Origin: Solwaraspora sp. WMMD1047
GTDB taxonomy: Bacteria; Actinomycetota; Actinomycetes; Mycobacteriales; Micromonosporaceae
Length of the DNA stretch: 64,000 nucleotides
NCBI RefSeq assembly: GCF_029626155.1
Contig: NZ_JARUBL010000001.1
Location: 7,034,501-7,098,500 of the forward strand
Direction: 5' to 3'
Below are positions 63,990 to 64,000 of the stretch, one piece after another (the first letter of the stretch is position 1; each line of letters starts with the position of its first letter). The notes beneath the pieces are model-generated. The model was not told the DNA's origin, ran no database searches, and saw nothing but the letters and a program-made list of their open reading frames with translations. The position numbers were made by a program, and so were the translations under genes.

Positions 63990-64000
63990 ACTGCCAGCGT

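Overview
The window is chromosomal DNA of a high-GC actinobacterium. Third codon positions are almost all G or C, GTG starts and 4-bp ATGA/GTGA gene overlaps are common, and actinobacterial families recur (DUF397 with an Scr1-type HTH protein, DUF2637, LPxTG surface proteins with Pro/Thr stalks, ECF vitamin transporters). LeuA, EbfC and RecR look like those of Micromonosporaceae, but family level is an inference from memory, not a search.

Layout. (1) 1-15 kb is ordinary backbone: the end of a nitroreductase-like gene; leuA behind a probable leucine leader peptide; an MFS drug exporter; a secreted HNH protein; an Scr1/DUF397 pair; a MarR/SnoaL pair with a palindromic operator; a complete Dpp/Opp peptide importer; recR and ebfC. 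(2) 15.8-17.7 kb is scarred: an XRE/NB-ARC regulator that is frameshifted and cut inside its Walker A motif, followed by remnants of an actinomycete integrative element (DUF2637 membrane protein) ending in a tRNA-3'-end-like sequence. (3) 18-36.6 kb is the most interesting part. A small Cys-free, His-containing peptide gene (28.1 kb) heads an operon with a TOMM leader-binding/E1-like protein, an S15/CocE hydrolase and two tandem YcaO proteins. An MFS exporter diverges from it. On one side is a FecBCD-type importer plus a pair of exporter-fold ABC half-transporters (YbtPQ/IrtAB type). On the other is a cobalamin-riboswitch-controlled BtuCDF-type importer with a FhuF-like reductase. A Fur-family regulator closes the locus. 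I read it as a candidate azole-peptide (RiPP) metallophore system.

(4) 36-44.4 kb is a metal-homeostasis block: two more Fur-family regulators, an Fe/Mn superoxide dismutase, and a divergent pair of units carrying alanyl-tRNA synthetase on one side and peptide deformylase, TsaD and a His-rich UreG-like GTPase on the other. The alaS/def promoter holds a sequence matching the Streptomyces Nur (nickel regulator) box; a weaker match lies before sod. (5) 44.4-52.6 kb is a cobalamin-capture locus. Two cobalamin riboswitches stand back to back. One drives a cell-wall-anchored alpha-barrel protein, a membrane-anchored DUF4430/transcobalamin-C protein and a complete ECF transporter. The other drives a secreted, unanchored version of the same two binding domains. 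These are the two domains fused in animal intrinsic factor and transcobalamin. (6) A fourth cobalamin riboswitch (53.3 kb) precedes an acyl-CoA thioesterase; an IS110-type transposase scrap follows. (7) 53.8-64 kb holds a GNAT/XRE pair, a run of small HTH and hypothetical proteins like those of actinomycete conjugative elements, then an operon of radical SAM enzyme, nucleotidyltransferase and CDP-sugar-epimerase-like protein, with a NUDIX hydrolase and a 2H phosphoesterase-like gene opposite.

Taken together, 17.7-53.5 kb behaves as one corrinoid/transition-metal island: four B12 riboswitches, three Fur-type regulators, three importers and alternative copies of housekeeping metalloenzymes.
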